Shown here piece by piece: positions 1 through 6,239 of a stretch of DNA of 6,960 nt. Made by a program: the position numbers and the translations under genes. Every line of letters starts with the position of its first letter. The first letter of the stretch is position 1. Below the pieces are notes generated by a model. The model had not been told where the DNA came from and made no database searches. It was given only the letters and a program-made list of their open reading frames with translations. This stretch comes from an uncultured Rhodospirillales bacterium (lineage in GTDB: Bacteria > Pseudomonadota > Alphaproteobacteria > ATCC43930 > CGMCC-115725), in contig CAIUCF010000169.1 in assembly GCA_903897565.1 (NCBI GenBank), positions 1 through 6,960 on the forward strand, written 5' to 3'.

Positions 1-72
1 CGCATCCGCGTCGGGCCCCTGGATCGCTCCGGCCCCGCGCGCGCCCTAGCTCGCCGCGCGAGCCGCGCGTCT

Positions 73-162
73 GGATGGGTGGCCGAGCGGTTTAAGGCAC
101 CGGTCTTGAAAACCGGCGTGGGTGCAAGCTCACCGTGGGTTCGAATCCCACCCCATCCGCCA
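73..162 (+). tRNA. tRNA-Ser (anticodon UGA)
   Basis: This is a class II tRNA that folds completely by eye. The acceptor stem pairs GGATGGG (73-79) with CCCATCC (152-158), followed by discriminator G159 and an encoded CCA (160-162). The anticodon stem pairs CCGGT (100-104) with ACCGG (112-116) around loop CTTGAAA. The anticodon TGA is at 107-109 and reads UCA and other UCN serine codons. The long variable arm has a GGTG/CACC stem. The T arm pairs GTGGG (135-139) with CCCAC (147-151) around TTCGAAT. Long variable arm, G discriminator and anticodon all agree with serine. The flanks are very GC-rich, and I see neither a clear promoter nor a T-rich terminator. No second copy of its 3' end occurs in the window, so nothing here marks it as an integration site. 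Confidence 0.97.
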
Positions 163-236
163 GCGCACCACATCCTGGGCAACACTCTAACCTAGGCGAT
201 TCCTCCGAACGCGCAGCGCGCGGCCGGGCCTGCGGG

Positions 237-764
237 CTACGTGTGCTCCAACGTGAAGAATACCGGCTCATCCCGCCCGCGCTGCGCTCGAAGCCCCTGG
301 CTGAGCGGGCCGCCGAAATCATAGATCGTCGCCCCGAGGATGGTGTCCGGCGCGTCGGACCGCGTCGCGACAGGCAGCGCGATCCGCTGGCCCATCGCGT
401 GCGATTTGGCGGAGGCATAGACCTCGCCGGTGGTCACCTTGCCTAAGCCGTCGAACACGACCTTGCGGTGACGCGCGAGGATGACGGGGGCGTTCAGGCC
501 CGCGAAATATTCATGATCGACAGCGCCGCGGAGGCCACGCCCGCAGACGCGGAGGATCTCCTCGCCCGCCAGCTTGCCGCGGGAGATCCCGGTCGCGAGA
601 TCGTACTCCCACGCCCAGACAAACGGGATGCAGGACTTCATCCTGGCAATATCGAGGTCGCGCCATCGCGGCACCTTTGCCGTGCCCCGTGCATGGTTCC
701 AGGCTTCGGCCAAATCGATGAGCCGTTCATCCCTCAAAGTGGCAATCAACGCGGAGAATGACAT
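237..764 (-). CDS. PAS-like (PAS_5-type) sensory domain protein
   Basis: This 175-residue cytoplasmic protein has no signal peptide or membrane segment. It resembles the single-domain PAS_5 proteins common in Alphaproteobacteria. A WNHARGTAKVPRWRDLDIAR stretch (residues 22-41) matches the family opening, in which a basic or proline segment leads into a D-(I/L)-x-R-(M/L) helix. It is followed by a CIPFVWAWEYD strand (45-55), then ILRVCGRGLRG (70-80), corresponding to the 'GxxLxGR' turn, and a C-terminal GATIYDFGG strand (144-152). No kinase, GGDEF or helix-turn-helix domain is attached. Any signalling role would therefore need a partner, and the ligand cannot be read from the sequence. ATG at 762-764 is preceded by AGGA only 4 nt away. 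The gene overlaps the end of a possible upstream small ORF by 38 bp, so translation may be coupled. Family assignment is by pattern only; the function is unknown. Confidence 0.75.
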   Translation of the reverse strand: MSFSALIATLRDERLIDLAEAWNHARGTAKVPRWRDLDIARMKSCIPFVWAWEYDLATGISRGKLAGEEILRVCGRGLRGAVDHEYFAGLNAPVILARHRKVVFDGLGKVTTGEVYASAKSHAMGQRIALPVATRSDAPDTILGATIYDFGGPLSQGLRAQRGRDEPVFFTLEHT

Positions 765-867
765 CGTTTCCTAAGGTCTCGAGGTTCGGGTCGCCGGGGT
801 CGCGAATGATCCCGTTGTTCCACGATATTCGCGGACGGACATAAAGATTGGGTTTAGGATCGAGCAT
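727..867 (-). CDS. possible 46-residue ORF overlapping the PAS gene start
   Basis: This short ORF starts at ATG 865-867 and begins MLDPKPNLYVRPRISWNNG. It has the strongest ribosome binding site in this part of the window: GGGGAGG on the minus strand, about 8 nt before the ATG. It runs 38 bp into the PAS gene in a different frame, which would allow coupled translation. The product has no signal peptide or membrane segment. It is mixed in composition, with Pro/Arg near the start and an acidic, Asn-rich middle (IIRDPGDPNLETLGND), and does not read like a low-complexity shadow of a GC-rich gene. The frame stays open 46 codons further upstream, but that part lies in the divergent intergenic region and has no ribosome site I can see. 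I do not recognise the protein. It may instead be a leader ORF or chance. Confidence 0.4.
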   Translation of the reverse strand: MLDPKPNLYVRPRISWNNGIIRDPGDPNLETLGNDVILRVDCHFEG

Positions 868-1058
868 GGCTCTGCCTCCCCTATTCCACCGGGGATCAGC
901 GCCGCTCCGCGTCGCGAGATATCGGGTGTTCAGGACGCCCGCTTTTTGCTCTAATTCGCATCCGAGCGACCCAATCGACGCATCGCCGCCTTCAAAGGCC
1001 GCCACATCAGACCCGCCAAGCGGGCGCGGCCGCAGAAAAAATTCCGAGGAGACCCTGA
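868..1058. other. divergent intergenic region upstream of the aldehyde dehydrogenase
   Basis: These 191 bp separate the minus-strand small ORF/PAS pair from the plus-strand aldehyde dehydrogenase and must hold the promoters for both directions. No convincing -35/-10 pair stands out. The best plus-strand pairing is TTCAGG, 17 bp, then TAATTC around 929-957, which is weak. A short dyad, CCCGC-CAA-GCGGG, lies shortly upstream of the dehydrogenase ribosome site and could be an operator or a chance GC palindrome. The dehydrogenase ribosome site GAGGAG is at 1046-1051. Confidence 0.4.
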
Positions 1059-2555
1059 ATGACGATCATCACCGGCAATATCGGCGCTTCCATTCTCCGC
1101 AACCCCGACCGCTTCTATATCGGCGGCGAATGGGTTCGCCCGTCCAGCGATTCGACCATCGACGTGATCTCGCCGGCGACCGAGGAATTATTCGTCCGGG
1201 TCGCCGAGGCCCAGGAAGCGGATATCAATCGCGCCGTGGCCGCCGCCCGGCAGGCCTTCGATCACGGCCCCTGGCCGCGGATGAGCCATGCCGAACGCGC
1301 GGTGTTCCTGCGGGCGATCGCCAAGAAGATCACGGAACGGGCCGAAGACATCGCCGTGGTCTGGCCGAACGAGGCTGGCGTTATTCACGCGCTCGCTCAG
1401 GCCGTCCACGTCTCCGTCGCCAGAACCTACGACTTCTACGCCGGCCTAGCCGACACCTTCAAATTCGAGGAGCGGCACAAGCCGCTCGGCGGTGGCGAGA
1501 TCGGCCTGCTGGTGCGCGAACCGGTCGGCGTGGTCGCCGCGATCATTCCCTGGAACGGGCCGGTCATGCTGATCGCCTACAAGATCGCCCCGGCCCTGCT
1601 CGCCGGGTGCTCGATCGTGCTCAAGGCCTCGCCGGAAGCGCCCGGCATGGCCTATATCATCGCGCAGATCGCCGAGGAGGTCGGTCTGCCGCCGGGCGTG
1701 CTCAACGTCGTCACCGCGGATCGCGCGGTCTCGGAGCTGCTGGTCCGTCATCCCGGGATCGACAAGATCAGCTTCACCGGGTCGAGCGCGGCCGGCAAGA
1801 AGATCGCCTCGATCTGCGGCGAGCGCATCGCCCGCTTCACCCTGGAACTCGGCGGCAAGTCCGCCGCGCTCATCCTCGACGATTACGACGTCGAAACCGC
1901 CGCGAAGGCGCTCATCGCACCCGCCTGCCGGTTGACCGGCCAAGTCTGCGCCTCGCTGACGCGGATCGTGGTCTCGCGCAATCGCCATGACCAGTTCGTC
2001 GAAGCCCTGGCCGCCAATTTCGGCGCGGTCAAGGTCGGCGATCCGTTCGATCCGGCAACGCAGATGGGTCCCGTCGCGATGCGCCGCCAACGCGACCGCA
2101 TCGAGGGGCTGATCGCCCAGGGCAAGGCTGAGGGCGCGCAGCTGGCGACCGGCGGCGGTCGTCCCGCGCATCTCAACCGCGGCTTCTTCGTCGAGCCGAC
2201 GGTGTTCGGCAATGTCGACAACAACTCGACCATCGCGCGGGAGGAGATCTTTGGGCCGGTGTTGAGCGTGATCCCGGCCGATAACGAGGCTCATGCCATC
2301 GAGATCGCCAACGACACCGTCTATGGTCTCAACAATTCGGTCTTCACCAACGACCCTGATCGCGCCTATCGGGTCGCGCGCCAGCTGCGTTCCGGAACGG
2401 TGGGCCACAACATCTATCGCGCCGATTTCAGCATCGCCTTCGGCGGCTTCAAGCAGTCCGGCATCGGTCGCGAGGGTGGCACCGAAGGTCTGATGCCCTA
2501 TCTCGAAACGAAGACGATCATTCTCGAAGGCATTCCCTCCCACGTGAAGGCTTAG
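1059..2555 (+). CDS. NAD(P)-dependent aldehyde dehydrogenase
   Basis: This 498-residue protein is full length for the soluble aldehyde dehydrogenase superfamily, which oxidises aldehydes to carboxylic acids in the cytoplasm. All the hallmark pieces are present in order. The IIPWN oxyanion motif carries Asn166. IVLKA carries the cofactor-binding Lys189. FTGS is at 239-242. ELGGK carries the general base Glu263. GQVCASLTR carries the nucleophile Cys297. EEIFGP is at 395-400, and FGGFKQSGIGREGG lies near the C-terminus. After Lys189 the sequence is ASPEAP rather than the common PSExTP, so the ribose-binding Glu is shifted by one and NAD versus NADP preference is uncertain. The substrate cannot be read from the sequence; the overall style is that of the betaine-aldehyde or aromatic/terpenoid aldehyde branch. 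ATG 1059 has GAGGAG 7 nt upstream. Its stop overlaps the stop of the convergent GFA gene. Family assignment is near certain, substrate unknown. Confidence 0.96.
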   Translation: MTIITGNIGASILRNPDRFYIGGEWVRPSSDSTIDVISPATEELFVRVAEAQEADINRAVAAARQAFDHGPWPRMSHAERAVFLRAIAKKITERAEDIAVVWPNEAGVIHALAQAVHVSVARTYDFYAGLADTFKFEERHKPLGGGEIGLLVREPVGVVAAIIPWNGPVMLIAYKIAPALLAGCSIVLKASPEAPGMAYIIAQIAEEVGLPPGVLNVVTADRAVSELLVRHPGIDKISFTGSSAAGKKIASICGERIARFTLELGGKSAALILDDYDVETAAKALIAPACRLTGQVCASLTRIVVSRNRHDQFVEALAANFGAVKVGDPFDPATQMGPVAMRRQRDRIEGLIAQGKAEGAQLATGGGRPAHLNRGFFVEPTVFGNVDNNSTIAREEIFGPVLSVIPADNEAHAIEIANDTVYGLNNSVFTNDPDRAYRVARQLRSGTVGHNIYRADFSIAFGGFKQSGIGREGGTEGLMPYLETKTIILEGIPSHVKA

Positions 2556-2959
2556 GACCAGCCGTCGCTCTGCGGTTCGTCCTCGGGGATGCGGTAGTAG
2601 TCGGAGCGGTCGGCCACGAAGATGTGGCCGCCGATGCGACGTCCCGTCGGCGGATCGAGGGTCCCGGCCGTGACGTAGATCGTCTGGTCATCGGGACTCC
2701 TCGGCCGCCAGAACAGATTGCCGCCACAGCGTCCGCAGAAACCGCGCTCCGCGGCTTCCGATGACCTGAACCATGTCAGGCTCGCCTCCGCCAGCAGGGT
2801 GAGCGCGGCGGCGGGGACCGCGGTCATCGCCGCGAAATGACCGCTGGTGCGGCGACAGATCGAGCAATGACAGACGGTCACTGCGCTCAGCGGGCCGGAA
2901 ATTGCGTAGCGAACCCCGCCGCAGGCGCAGCCGCCGCCGTGATCGGTCCTCGTCGACAT
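2552..2959 (-). CDS. GFA / CENP-V family zinc protein
   Basis: This 135-residue protein has the full cysteine pattern of the GFA (glutathione-dependent formaldehyde-activating enzyme-like) family. CxC is at residues 11 and 13, CHCSICRR gives Cys30, Cys32 and Cys35, and FCGRCGGNLFW gives Cys75 and Cys78. These residues form one structural and one catalytic-type zinc site in characterised members. The founding member was proposed to speed formation of S-hydroxymethylglutathione from formaldehyde and glutathione. Most homologues, however, are only predicted carbon-sulfur lyase-like or thiol-adduct proteins, so the substrate is unknown. No signal peptide is seen. ATG at 2957-2959 has GGAGG 7 nt upstream, a strong site. 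It starts 48 bp after the MBOAT gene on the same strand, so it may be the last gene of that operon, though its own strong ribosome site also fits separate regulation. Its TAA overlaps the TAG of the convergent dehydrogenase. Confidence 0.9.
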   Translation of the reverse strand: MSTRTDHGGGCACGGVRYAISGPLSAVTVCHCSICRRTSGHFAAMTAVPAAALTLLAEASLTWFRSSEAAERGFCGRCGGNLFWRPRSPDDQTIYVTAGTLDPPTGRRIGGHIFVADRSDYYRIPEDEPQSDGWS

Positions 2960-3007
2960 CTCTCTGCCTCCTTCCCCCGCCCGCGTGCTGTTCGTGACAA
3001 ATCGCCG

Positions 3008-4432
3008 TCAGAACGCCTGATAGATGATGTTGGTATCGACCCGCTTGGTCACGATCACCATGGCGATGCAGCCGAACACCAGAAGCCCGCCCAGCAACGC
3101 CTTGGCGAAGGGCAGAAAGTCCGATCCCTGCAGCCCGGCGAGGCCGCGGCGGCAACCGGCGACGATCTCCTCCCAAAGATTGATAAGGATCGTGGCGGCG
3201 ACGAACAAGCCGACGAAGCTGGCCGCCATCCCGGCGACGCCGAGAAGGTGAAGCATCGCTAGGGCCTCGTCGCCCTTGGCCCAGAAGCAGATCATGCAGA
3301 ACGAGTACCAGGTATAGGTGAGACCTCTGGCGACGTAGCGATAGGGCGTCTGCGCGGCAAGTTGGCGATAGGCTTTCTTGCCGATCAGCCGCGGCAAGTA
3401 GATCTGCCAGAGCTTGTTGATGCTGACGCCGGCCGCAAGCAGCAGGCCGTAGATGGCGAAGATCACCGTCGAGCCATGCCAGATGCCGATGAGAAAGAAC
3501 GTCACGAAATAGGCGATGACACCGAGATAGGGATCGAAATTCGCCGACGGACTGCGGCTCATGAGGTACTTCAGCAGCGGCGTGTAGACATAGTCGCGCA
3601 GCCAGTTCGACAGGGTCATGTGCCAGCGCGACCAGAATTCGATGAAGTTGAAGGACGAGAACGGCGCGTTGAAGTTCTCCGGGTAATGCTTGCCGAAGAG
3701 ATTGCCGACGCCGATGACGATGTCGGTGTAGCCCGAGAAATTGAAGTAGAGATAAATCGGATAGAGCCCGAACGAGAGCAGCGACTGCAACAGGCACTGC
3801 GTCATGTCGGCATCCGCCGCCAAGGCCTGCGTCGCCGCAATCTGCAGGGTCGAGACATAGGCCGAGAGCACCATCACCTTGAAGAAGCCGGCGGTGATGC
3901 GCTCGAACCCCCGGCCGATCAGGCGGGTCGATAGCGGCTCCGCGGCCTTCGAGAAGTCCTGATAACGGTCGATGGGCCCCGCGACCATGGTCGGGAAATT
4001 CATCGCGAAATTGAAGTAGTCGAGCGGACCGATGCGGGCGATCGCCGGGTCGTAGCGCGCATCGATGATCAGACCCATCACCCGGAAGAACGCATAGGAC
4101 AGGCCGATGCTCAGATAGGGAAACGGCAGGAAGCTGACGAAGGAGAGAAACCAGTATTTCTTGAGCCAGCAGAACAGCAGCAAGGTGCCGAGAACGAAGA
4201 CCGCCGAGGGACCGCCCCCGCGTAGAACCGTCGCCATGCGCACAGAGAGATAGCCCCAGGCCAGGAACACCGCGAAGGGCAGCAGGACGTGAGGCGATCT
4301 CGTAAAGCTCGCGATGAACAGCAGGTTAGCGACCAGAAACACGAAGCTTCGCCATGCCCGGTTGGCCGAGAGCGCATGGGCCAGTGCGGCGATGATCGCC
4401 AGCGCGATGAACATCAAGGAGGAGACGGCCAT
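3008..4432 (-). CDS. MBOAT-family O-acyltransferase (AlgI-like)
   Basis: This 474-residue polytopic inner-membrane protein has about ten hydrophobic segments spread along its length. It carries the MBOAT core: YFNFSGYTDIVIG (229-241), then NFNAPFSSFNFIEFWSRWHM (253-272) with the conserved His271, then FFLIGIWHGS (312-321) with His319 at the position of the catalytic histidine of AlgI and DltB. Length and motif spacing match the AlgI type, which passes acetyl or other acyl groups from a cytoplasmic donor across the membrane for modification of exported polysaccharide. The donor and acceptor are inferred, not shown. ATG 4430-4432 has AAGGAG about 11 nt upstream, slightly long; a start at Met7 is possible. 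It follows the SGNH gene by 61 bp on the same strand, and the two fit the two-component O-acylation systems in which an MBOAT protein works with an SGNH partner. No polysaccharide synthesis genes are seen nearby. Confidence 0.94.
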   Translation of the reverse strand: MAVSSLMFIALAIIAALAHALSANRAWRSFVFLVANLLFIASFTRSPHVLLPFAVFLAWGYLSVRMATVLRGGGPSAVFVLGTLLLFCWLKKYWFLSFVSFLPFPYLSIGLSYAFFRVMGLIIDARYDPAIARIGPLDYFNFAMNFPTMVAGPIDRYQDFSKAAEPLSTRLIGRGFERITAGFFKVMVLSAYVSTLQIAATQALAADADMTQCLLQSLLSFGLYPIYLYFNFSGYTDIVIGVGNLFGKHYPENFNAPFSSFNFIEFWSRWHMTLSNWLRDYVYTPLLKYLMSRSPSANFDPYLGVIAYFVTFFLIGIWHGSTVIFAIYGLLLAAGVSINKLWQIYLPRLIGKKAYRQLAAQTPYRYVARGLTYTWYSFCMICFWAKGDEALAMLHLLGVAGMAASFVGLFVAATILINLWEEIVAGCRRGLAGLQGSDFLPFAKALLGGLLVFGCIAMVIVTKRVDTNIIYQAF

Positions 4433-4493
4433 GCGAACAAAAGCTCCTTATCGCGCGACTACGGGTTTCGAGAACTCACAAGATCTTACGCAT

Positions 4494-5828
4494 TCACGGG
4501 GCTCGCAGCTGCGTCGCCAGAAAATCGGCGACGGCGCGGGCCCCCGCCAGGTTTCCGGCATCGTTCCAATGCAGATCGTTGCAGCGGAACAGCTCGGGCC
4601 TCGCGGCGAAATACGGTGCGAGGTCGATCACGGGCCAGGTCGCCCCGAGCCGTCCGGTGACGGTTTGCCGTGTCCAGGTCCAGTCCATCGGCCGCGACGA
4701 GCGTTTCGCAAAAAAGGCCTGATCCTGCGCCAGCGCCGCCGCCCGGTCCGGCAGCATGGTGACGTAGAACTTCGTGCCGTTGGCATGGGCCAGCTCGCCG
4801 ATCGCGAACACCTGATCGATGCTGTACTTGAACGCCTTGGCGATCTGCGCCTTGGCCCCGAGGCCGTAATAGTAATCGGCATGCTCGTAGTCGAACGCGC
4901 CGAAATCCGGGGTGATGGCGCAGGTCGCGTCCTTGCCCTTGGGCGCGCTGCTATCGACCCATTTCTCGTTGAAGGTGACGTCGAGATAAATCAGGTAGCG
5001 GAACAAATAGGTATTGAAGGGATAGAACTGGCGGACGAACCAGTTCTTGTGCAGACGCTGCGGCTGCCCGACCATCGCCCGCCGGATGGTGCCGGGGATA
5101 TCGTTGGTCGGGTCGGATTCCATACCGAAATTCAAGACCACGGCGTCGAAATGGTAACCGTGATCGAGCAAGTACTGATAAAGTAGCCGATCCTCTTCGG
5201 TGCCATAGGCGATCACGCCTGCCGAGAATACGGTGATGTCGCGGGCCGGGAATCGCGCCCTGAGATCGGCTTCGACCGCCTGGGGGTAATTGGTCTGGAA
5301 CGTACTCCCCGAGCCATGGACATAGGAGCTGCCGAGGAACAGGATGCGATAACCCGGCGGATGCAGCGGCTCTTCGCGGGGTGTGCGAAAGCCCAGGGAA
5401 GATTCGGCAGTAGGCGGCGCCAGGTAGATCGTGTCGCGGCCGACCCGGACATTGCGCAGGGCCAGCGGCACCGGGGACCCGGTCACGGAGACGACGGCGT
5501 TGTCGAACACGCAGAGCGCGCCTTCGAGCCCTAGGAACGCCGTCATCGCCAGCAGGATGAAACGGCGCGTCGCCCTCAGCCGCGGCAGCCCCTGCGAGGC
5601 GAGCAGCGTTCCGATCAGGACTGCTATCCCGACGAGCAGTCCGATATTCAGGAGGTGATACTGGCTCGCCTTGCGATTAAATACCGGCGGGATGTCGCTC
5701 AACTGAACAAAAAGTGTCGCAAAGAATCCTGCAGCCAGAAGAAATATTACGATCCAGAAAACCGCCTGCTCGAAATAGCCGAAATAACGCGACGGAGTCG
5801 CTTTTACAGTCTGTTCTGCAACGGGCAT
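4494..5828 (-). CDS. membrane-anchored SGNH-fold hydrolase/acyltransferase partner
   Basis: I take ATG at 5826-5828 as the start because GGAG lies 6 nt upstream; this gives 444 residues. A TTG five codons earlier (5843) is possible but has no such site. Three hydrophobic segments lie near residues 19-43, 59-78 and 90-113, followed by a large soluble domain that would sit outside the cytoplasm. SGNH block I is RILFLGSSYVHGSG (162-175) with Ser168 as the likely nucleophile; the usual Asp of GDS is Ser here. Block II is around SAGVIAYG (Gly204). Block III may be LNFGMESDPTND. Block V is CNDLHWNDAGN with Asp418 and His420, completing the Ser-Asp-His set. Known families with this fold act as acyl-esterases or as acyltransferases on glycans (AlgJ/AlgX, PatB types). 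Position just upstream of an MBOAT gene favours an O-acylation role, which is inference. A TTGACA promoter candidate lies about 40 bp upstream. Confidence 0.87.
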   Translation of the reverse strand: MPVAEQTVKATPSRYFGYFEQAVFWIVIFLLAAGFFATLFVQLSDIPPVFNRKASQYHLLNIGLLVGIAVLIGTLLASQGLPRLRATRRFILLAMTAFLGLEGALCVFDNAVVSVTGSPVPLALRNVRVGRDTIYLAPPTAESSLGFRTPREEPLHPPGYRILFLGSSYVHGSGSTFQTNYPQAVEADLRARFPARDITVFSAGVIAYGTEEDRLLYQYLLDHGYHFDAVVLNFGMESDPTNDIPGTIRRAMVGQPQRLHKNWFVRQFYPFNTYLFRYLIYLDVTFNEKWVDSSAPKGKDATCAITPDFGAFDYEHADYYYGLGAKAQIAKAFKYSIDQVFAIGELAHANGTKFYVTMLPDRAAALAQDQAFFAKRSSRPMDWTWTRQTVTGRLGATWPVIDLAPYFAARPELFRCNDLHWNDAGNLAGARAVADFLATQLRAP

Positions 5829-5866
5829 GTCGATCTCCGGCAAGGCCGAATGCCTAGACCACTCAA

Positions 5867-5895
5867 AATTTCCCCGATGCTGGCTCAGGTGTCAA
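5867..5895 (-). promoter_or_regulatory. candidate sigma-70 promoter for the SGNH-MBOAT operon
   Basis: On the minus strand a perfect TTGACA occupies 5895-5890. After a 17-bp spacer comes GAAATT (5872-5867) in an AT-rich patch, matching the TATAAT consensus at only three positions. Transcription would begin near 5860 and leave a leader of about 30 nt before the ATG at 5828. The -35 box and the spacing are good and the -10 box is weak, as is common in alphaproteobacterial promoters. A 6-bp dyad (5906-5919) sits just upstream of the -35 and could be an operator. Confidence 0.45.
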
Positions 5896-5905
5896 GGAGC
5901 ACCAT

Positions 5906-5919
5906 CGAAGGAACCTTCG
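5906..5919. promoter_or_regulatory. small dyad CGAAGG-AA-CCTTCG upstream of the promoter
   Basis: Perfect 6-bp inverted repeat CGAAGG/CCTTCG with a 2-bp centre. It lies 10 bp upstream of the TTGACA box of the SGNH gene. The short centre suits a protein-binding site better than an RNA hairpin. No known regulator site is recognised, and a chance palindrome in GC-rich DNA is possible. Confidence 0.25.
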
Positions 5920-5936
5920 GCCGACCGACGCAGACA

Positions 5937-5980
5937 GCCGGCGAGGGTCGGAAACTGCGTAGTTCCCGACCCTCCCCGGT
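5937..5980. repeat. long imperfect inverted repeat (REP-like hairpin)
   Basis: The core pairs GAGGGTCGGAAACT (5943-5956) with AGTTCCCGACCCTC (5961-5974) around a GCGT loop: 14 positions with one A/C mismatch. Outside it, after one C/C mismatch, CCGG (5938-5941) pairs with CCGG (5976-5979), and G5937 can wobble with T5980. The total is about 18 paired positions in 44 bp. No T-run follows on either strand, so it is not a standard intrinsic terminator. Position in a gene-poor gap and near symmetry suggest an intergenic palindromic element or mRNA-stabilising hairpin. Only one copy is in the window, so a repeat family cannot be shown from here. Confidence 0.6.
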
Positions 5981-6191
5981 CAGCGAGATCGGCGGTAGTC
6001 TCGCCAGACTGAAGCATTGAGGACGCATAAAATGGCCTATGGATCGGGCGATACCCTCGGCATGTCTATCTTTGCCAATGAATTGAATGGCTGCCCCTAT
6101 ATTCAGGTCGAGCGCATTGCGACGATCGACCTGCGCCCATTCGTGGGGTCGCATCCCCGCCACTCCATGACACGGCTCGCGTCACTGCCGA

Positions 6192-6215
6192 AGGTGGCGT
6201 CCTCGCCGCTCACCT
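6192..6215 (-). terminator. possible weak hairpin terminator after the Pro/Tyr-rich gene
   Basis: AGGTGGCG (6192-6199) pairs with CGC(T)CACCT (6207-6215) with one bulged base, around a 7-nt loop. It lies about 25 bp past the stop of the small exported protein gene. There is no T-run after it on the minus strand, so it could only be a weak or Rho-assisted terminator, or an mRNA 3'-end stabiliser. Confidence 0.25.
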
Positions 6216-6239
6216 GACGCATGACGAGGGCATAACACC

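Larger units (their letters stand above)
5829..6239. other. 411-bp gene-poor region
   Basis: This stretch lies between the start of the SGNH gene and the end of the Pro/Tyr-rich small protein gene, both on the minus strand. It holds the SGNH promoter candidate, a small dyad, the long hairpin at 5937-5980 and a weaker hairpin at 6192-6215. Several open frames cross it on both strands. The best is a plus-strand frame from ATG 6032 to 6217, with GAGG 9 nt before the ATG; its product would be about 61 residues with no recognisable domain. Composition and lack of motifs make it an unlikely gene. I see no tRNA, transposase fragment or direct repeat. Confidence 0.5.

Noticed and set aside
73..162. 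tRNA-Ser as an integration site for a mobile island
   Set aside because: No integrase and no repeat of the tRNA 3' end found in the window.
868..1005. Upstream extension of the 46-residue ORF
   Set aside because: No ribosome site at the earlier starts, while the ATG at 865-867 has GGGGAGG; the extension lies in the divergent promoter region.
848..1990. Long plus-strand frame inside the aldehyde dehydrogenase
   Set aside because: Arg/Gly/Ala-rich product typical of a shifted frame in GC-rich DNA; it lies over a clear dehydrogenase gene.
1446..2543. Long minus-strand frame opposite the aldehyde dehydrogenase
   Set aside because: Asp/Arg/Gly/Ala-rich antisense shadow with no motif or ribosome site.
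2688..3797. Long minus-strand frame across the MBOAT and GFA genes
   Set aside because: Leu/Arg/His-rich shifted frame crossing two well-supported genes.
5829..5843. TTG start for the SGNH gene five codons upstream
   Set aside because: ATG at 5826-5828 has GGAG at 6 nt spacing; TTG is rare and lacks a ribosome site.
5885..6163. 92-codon minus-strand frame through the hairpin region
   Set aside because: Starts at a GTG without a ribosome site, crosses the palindrome and the -35 region of the SGNH promoter, and shows no domain.
6032..6217. Plus-strand 61-codon frame with GAGG 9 nt upstream
   Set aside because: The ribosome site is only moderate, no domain is visible, and the opposite strand is equally open. 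Left as unlikely within the gene-poor region entry.
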